A stretch of DNA of 64,000 nucleotides. It comes from an uncultured Lachnospiraceae bacterium. Its GTDB lineage: Bacteria > Bacillota > Clostridia > Lachnospirales > Lachnospiraceae. Positions 61,459-64,000 of the stretch are shown here, one piece after another. The notes under the pieces were generated by a model that saw nothing but the letters and a program-made list of their open reading frames with translations, did no database searches and was not told the DNA's origin. The translations under genes and the position numbers were made by a program. Location of the stretch: the NCBI GenBank assembly GCA_902476265.1, contig CABSCP010000006.1, forward strand, positions 1-64,000. Reading direction: 5' to 3'. Numbering within the stretch: position 1 is the stretch's first letter; the number at the start of each line of letters is the position of its first letter.

Positions 61459-63408
61459 ATGCAAAAAAGTCTGCGTAAAAGTATTTATGTTGTCATGTTG
61501 GTCATCATGATCGTAATACTTGCTGTCAATTATTATCTGTCCGGCGAAAATTTAAAAAATCAGCAAAAAGTAGTTTTTGAAGATAAACTGGATCAGATCG
61601 TACAGATGCTTCAGAACAATGAAGAGGAACTGCTCACGTTAAAAGAAAGACTGGAAGAGGATTACCTTACCAGAACCCGCGCCTTTGCCTATATTATCGA
61701 TCAGAACCCGGCCCTTTTGGAGCAAAGGAGCGAACTGCTTCATATCAGAATGCTCTTAGGAGTGGATGAGCTGCATGTGACGGATGAAAACGGGATCCTG
61801 GTCTATTCCACGGTTCCTGCCTATATCGGAATGGATTTCCGGGACGGGGAACAGATGAGGGAATTTCTGCAGGTACTAAAGAGCAGCGATCCGGAAGCCT
61901 TCCTTGTGCAGAAGGAGCAGCCCAATACAGCGGAAGGAAAGAACATGCAGTATATTGGGGTGAAGCGGCTGGACGGACTGGGATTTGTGCAGGTCGGGAT
62001 AGAGCCCAAAAGAATACTTTCCATGCAGAAAAAGAATACCTACTCCTATATTTTCAACAGAATCCCTACAGATATCGGGGAAACCCTGTTTGCGGCTGAT
62101 TTAAAGACAGGCAGGATTGTGGGGCATACTATGGAATCCAAGGTTGGACTTGTTCTGGAGGAAGTGCTGGAAGATACGGAAACGTTGTCCAAATGCCGGG
62201 ACGGCCATTTTATGAAGATGGACAACAGCCGAAAATATGTGGTCACACGTCAATACGGCGATATCCTGCTGGGAGCGGCTGTGACGGATAAAGTGATGTA
62301 TGAAAGCAGAGGGTCCTATATGGTCCTCACAGCATTATATGTGCTTCTGACCGCGGGGGTGATCGGCGTCGTGATGGACCGGGTCATTGAAAAAAAGGTG
62401 GTAAACGGGGTTCACAGGATTTTGGAAGCGCTGGAACAGATCCGAAACGGGAATCTGGAAACTCCGGTGGATGTGACGGAAAATGAAGAACTGTCTGCCT
62501 TGAGCAGAGGGATCAATGAAATGGTGGAGGGGATTTTAAGCACCACAGTAAAGCTTTCCCGTATCATTGAACTGACAGGGATGCCGATTGCTGTGTATGA
62601 ATGCAGAAACGGTGTGAAAAAAGTGATGGCAACCACACGGCTTCCGGAGATCCTGGAAATGGATGTTCTGGATGTCCAGATTCTGTTGTCTGACTGCAGA
62701 ATGTTTCAGGAAAGGCTGGAGGAAATCCGGCACAATCCTGTGGACGGAGAAAAGGATGTTTATCAGCTTGGCAATGACAGATATATAAAAATCCGGATGT
62801 CGGGGGACGAAAACGGCAGCTACGGTACGGTGACGGATGTTTCTGATGAAATCAGGGAGAAAAACCATATTCGATATGTGCATGACCATGATCCGCTCAC
62901 AGGACTGAATATTTATCATGCTTTTAAACGAAAAGTGGAACATTGCCTGAAAGAACAGGACGAACTGGGGTGCGCTGCAGGGGTCATGATCGATTTGGAC
63001 CATTTTAAGAATATCAATGATTCTTACGGTCATGATTTCGGGGATTCTTATCTGGTGAGAATGGCGGAAGTACTGCGGGGGATTTCACGAAACTATGGGA
63101 TTGCGGCCCGCAGATCAGGAGATGAATTTTGTATGTTCCTCTACGGATTTAATTCGGAAGATGCCATACAGGAGGCCATGCGCCTGTTCTATAAGCTTTT
63201 AAAAAGCGCCAGGATTTTCCTGCCGGACGGAGAGGAAACCACAATTTCCGCCTCTTCCGGTATCGCTTACTGGGAGGAAGGCCTCAATTTTGAAACACTG
63301 ATGAACCGGGCGGACTGTGCTCTCTATGATGCGAAGAGGGGAGGCAGGAATATCTGCAGGGAATATCAGGGGAAGTGCAGGGTGGAAGAAAAAGAAAAAA
63401 AGTCTTGA
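61459..63408 (+). CDS. membrane diguanylate cyclase with Cache sensor and HAMP-like linker
   Basis: The 649-residue protein starts at 61459 (AAAGGG upstream; a TTG at 61438 is less likely). A transmembrane helix lies at about 9-27, an extracytoplasmic Cache-like sensor at about 30-285, and a second helix at about 288-308. A HAMP-like segment follows (EALEQIRNGNLETPVDVTENEELSAL), then a PAS-like region and the GGDEF domain (DPLTGLN at the start, DLDHFKNINDSYGHDFGD). The active-site motif is SGDEF (553-557) rather than GGDEF, and no RxxD inhibitory site is seen in front of it. It should make cyclic di-GMP if active. The ligand is unknown. Confidence 0.88.
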   Translation: MQKSLRKSIYVVMLVIMIVILAVNYYLSGENLKNQQKVVFEDKLDQIVQMLQNNEEELLTLKERLEEDYLTRTRAFAYIIDQNPALLEQRSELLHIRMLLGVDELHVTDENGILVYSTVPAYIGMDFRDGEQMREFLQVLKSSDPEAFLVQKEQPNTAEGKNMQYIGVKRLDGLGFVQVGIEPKRILSMQKKNTYSYIFNRIPTDIGETLFAADLKTGRIVGHTMESKVGLVLEEVLEDTETLSKCRDGHFMKMDNSRKYVVTRQYGDILLGAAVTDKVMYESRGSYMVLTALYVLLTAGVIGVVMDRVIEKKVVNGVHRILEALEQIRNGNLETPVDVTENEELSALSRGINEMVEGILSTTVKLSRIIELTGMPIAVYECRNGVKKVMATTRLPEILEMDVLDVQILLSDCRMFQERLEEIRHNPVDGEKDVYQLGNDRYIKIRMSGDENGSYGTVTDVSDEIREKNHIRYVHDHDPLTGLNIYHAFKRKVEHCLKEQDELGCAAGVMIDLDHFKNINDSYGHDFGDSYLVRMAEVLRGISRNYGIAARRSGDEFCMFLYGFNSEDAIQEAMRLFYKLLKSARIFLPDGEETTISASSGIAYWEEGLNFETLMNRADCALYDAKRGGRNICREYQGKCRVEEKEKKS

Positions 63409-63433
63409 AATTAAAGCCCGCTTCCATTATAGT
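63405..63433 (+). promoter_or_regulatory. promoter for the ZTP riboswitch transcript
   Basis: TTGAAA (63405-63410) overlaps the GGDEF stop codon; a 17-bp spacer leads to TATAGT (63428-63433). Initiation near 63440 would start just before the riboswitch. Confidence 0.75.
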
Positions 63434-63440
63434 AAAAACA

Positions 63441-63510
63441 GGACGTGTGACTGGCGGATCAGTGGAGTTCACCACAGGGAGCACGTTTATAAGGAACCGA
63501 CCGCCTGGGT
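63441..63510 (+). ncRNA. ZTP (pfl) riboswitch
   Basis: All core elements are visible. P1 is CGTG (63444-63447) with CACG (63482-63485), GACTGGCGG is the conserved internal strand, and P2 is GTGG/CCAC around AGTTCA. GGGAGCACG follows, then the distal CCGCCTGGG (63501-63509), whose CCGCC pairs with GGCGG to form the pseudoknot. ZTP/ZMP-sensing riboswitches of this type turn on purine and one-carbon genes when 10-formyl-THF is low. It lies 80 bases before an IMP cyclohydrolase gene, the expected target. Confidence 0.9.
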
Positions 63511-63546
63511 ACTGACATAAAATTTGTGAGTGTCCAGGCTTTTTTT
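63503..63546 (+). terminator. riboswitch expression-platform terminator
   Basis: GCCTGG (63503-63508) and CCAGGC (63534-63539), with inner ACT/AGT and ACA/TGT pairs, are followed by a run of seven T. The left arm shares bases with the riboswitch pseudoknot strand CCGCC, so ligand binding and termination are mutually exclusive. Confidence 0.88.
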
Positions 63547-63588
63547 GTACGATGGAAAGAACGCGCTGGACGAAAAAGGAGAAGGAAC

Positions 63589-64000
63589 ATGCAAAAGAGA
63601 AATCTGTCAGAGGAACTGAAGAACAACGCTTATCCCGGACGCGGGATCGTCATCGGGAAAACCGCAGACGGGAAATGTGCCGTGACCGCATATTTCATTA
63701 TGGGAAGGAGCGGCAATTCCAGAAACCGCATTTTTGTGGAGGACGGGGAAGGCATCCGGACACAGGCGTTTGACCCCTCCAAACTGGAAGATCCCAGCCT
63801 GATCATCTATGCGCCTGTCCGTGTGCTGGGCAATAAGACGATCGTCACAAACGGAGATCAGACAGACACTATCTATGAAGGAATGGATAAACAGCTCACC
63901 TTTGAGCAGAGTTTAAGAAGCCGTGAGTTTGAACCCGACGGCCCCAACTACACCCCTCGTATTTCCGGCATCATGCACATTGAAAACGGCGGCTACAATT
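63589..64000 (+). CDS. IMP cyclohydrolase (PurO-like), N-terminal part
   Basis: The first 137 residues are in the window; the gene runs off the right end. The start at 63589 follows AAAAGGAGAAGG. The sequence NAYPGRGIVIGKTADGKCAVTAYFIMGRSGNSRNRIF and the later PNYTPRISGIMHIENGG match the stand-alone IMP cyclohydrolase family (PF07826-like), which closes FAICAR to IMP. Gut Clostridia often use this with a separate AICAR formyltransferase instead of bifunctional PurH. Control by the upstream ZTP riboswitch fits, because ZMP is AICAR itself. Confidence 0.88.
   Translation, partial: MQKRNLSEELKNNAYPGRGIVIGKTADGKCAVTAYFIMGRSGNSRNRIFVEDGEGIRTQAFDPSKLEDPSLIIYAPVRVLGNKTIVTNGDQTDTIYEGMDKQLTFEQSLRSREFEPDGPNYTPRISGIMHIENGGYN

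Overview
The window looks like a chromosomal segment of a gut-type Gram-positive Clostridia, most probably Lachnospiraceae. The evidence is its mid-range GC, strong AGGAGG-type ribosome binding sites, a class B sortase/pilin pair, LplB/LplC-type sugar permeases, AraC regulators fused to sensor regions, small Lachnospiraceae-type membrane proteins, and an IMP cyclohydrolase under a ZTP riboswitch. No tRNA, rRNA, CRISPR array or prophage was seen. Family calls rest on motifs read by eye; no database search was run.

Layout. 1-0.9 kb: end of a class B sortase and its pilin-like substrate. 1-4 kb: bifunctional fucokinase/GDP-fucose pyrophosphorylase. 4.1-17.3 kb: a polysaccharide-utilisation locus with a KDG kinase (minus strand), an unrecognised 616-residue probable alpha/alpha-toroid carbohydrate enzyme, a membrane AraC regulator, a broken solute-binding lipoprotein gene, two LplB/LplC permeases, a heparinase II/III-like lyase and a GH3 glycosidase. 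This suggests uptake and lyase cleavage of a uronate-containing glycan. 17.4-19.1 kb: small alarmone synthetase and a ferredoxin-type aldo/keto reductase.

19.3-24.1 kb is the most unusual part. An ABC-2 exporter operon lies between two same-strand copies of an Rpn-family (PD-(D/E)XK) nuclease gene. The right copy is full length and carries an in-frame internal start with a strong Shine-Dalgarno sequence, which would make its C-terminal repeat domain as a separate small protein. The left copy has lost exactly the nuclease core in frame but keeps the promoter, the structured leader and the internal start. This resembles the Rpn toxin/intragenic-antitoxin arrangement, with an additional antitoxin-only copy.

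24-32 kb: an asymmetric heterodimeric ABC exporter with a divergent AraC regulator, then a TRIC/UPF0126 channel, a LURP-one-like protein, an acyltransferase and another AraC regulator. 32-37 kb: YeiH-like transporter, a second acyltransferase, and a YdjI/YdjG-like pair (SPFH plus zinc ribbons). 37-49 kb: TrpB2, a hybrid histidine kinase, a beta-propeller-like membrane protein, MscL with a zinc ribbon, a two-component system, and cell-envelope enzymes (NodB deacetylase, CotH-like kinase, VanY-type carboxypeptidase).

49-59.7 kb: DUF3048 protein, a run of HisC, small exporter, acyltransferase, methyltransferase, Hsp33 and NAD synthetase, then an FMN_bind-like protein, DapF and two small membrane proteins. 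59.8-64 kb: IMP dehydrogenase, a Cache-GGDEF diguanylate cyclase, and the start of IMP cyclohydrolase behind a ZTP riboswitch with a clear terminator switch.
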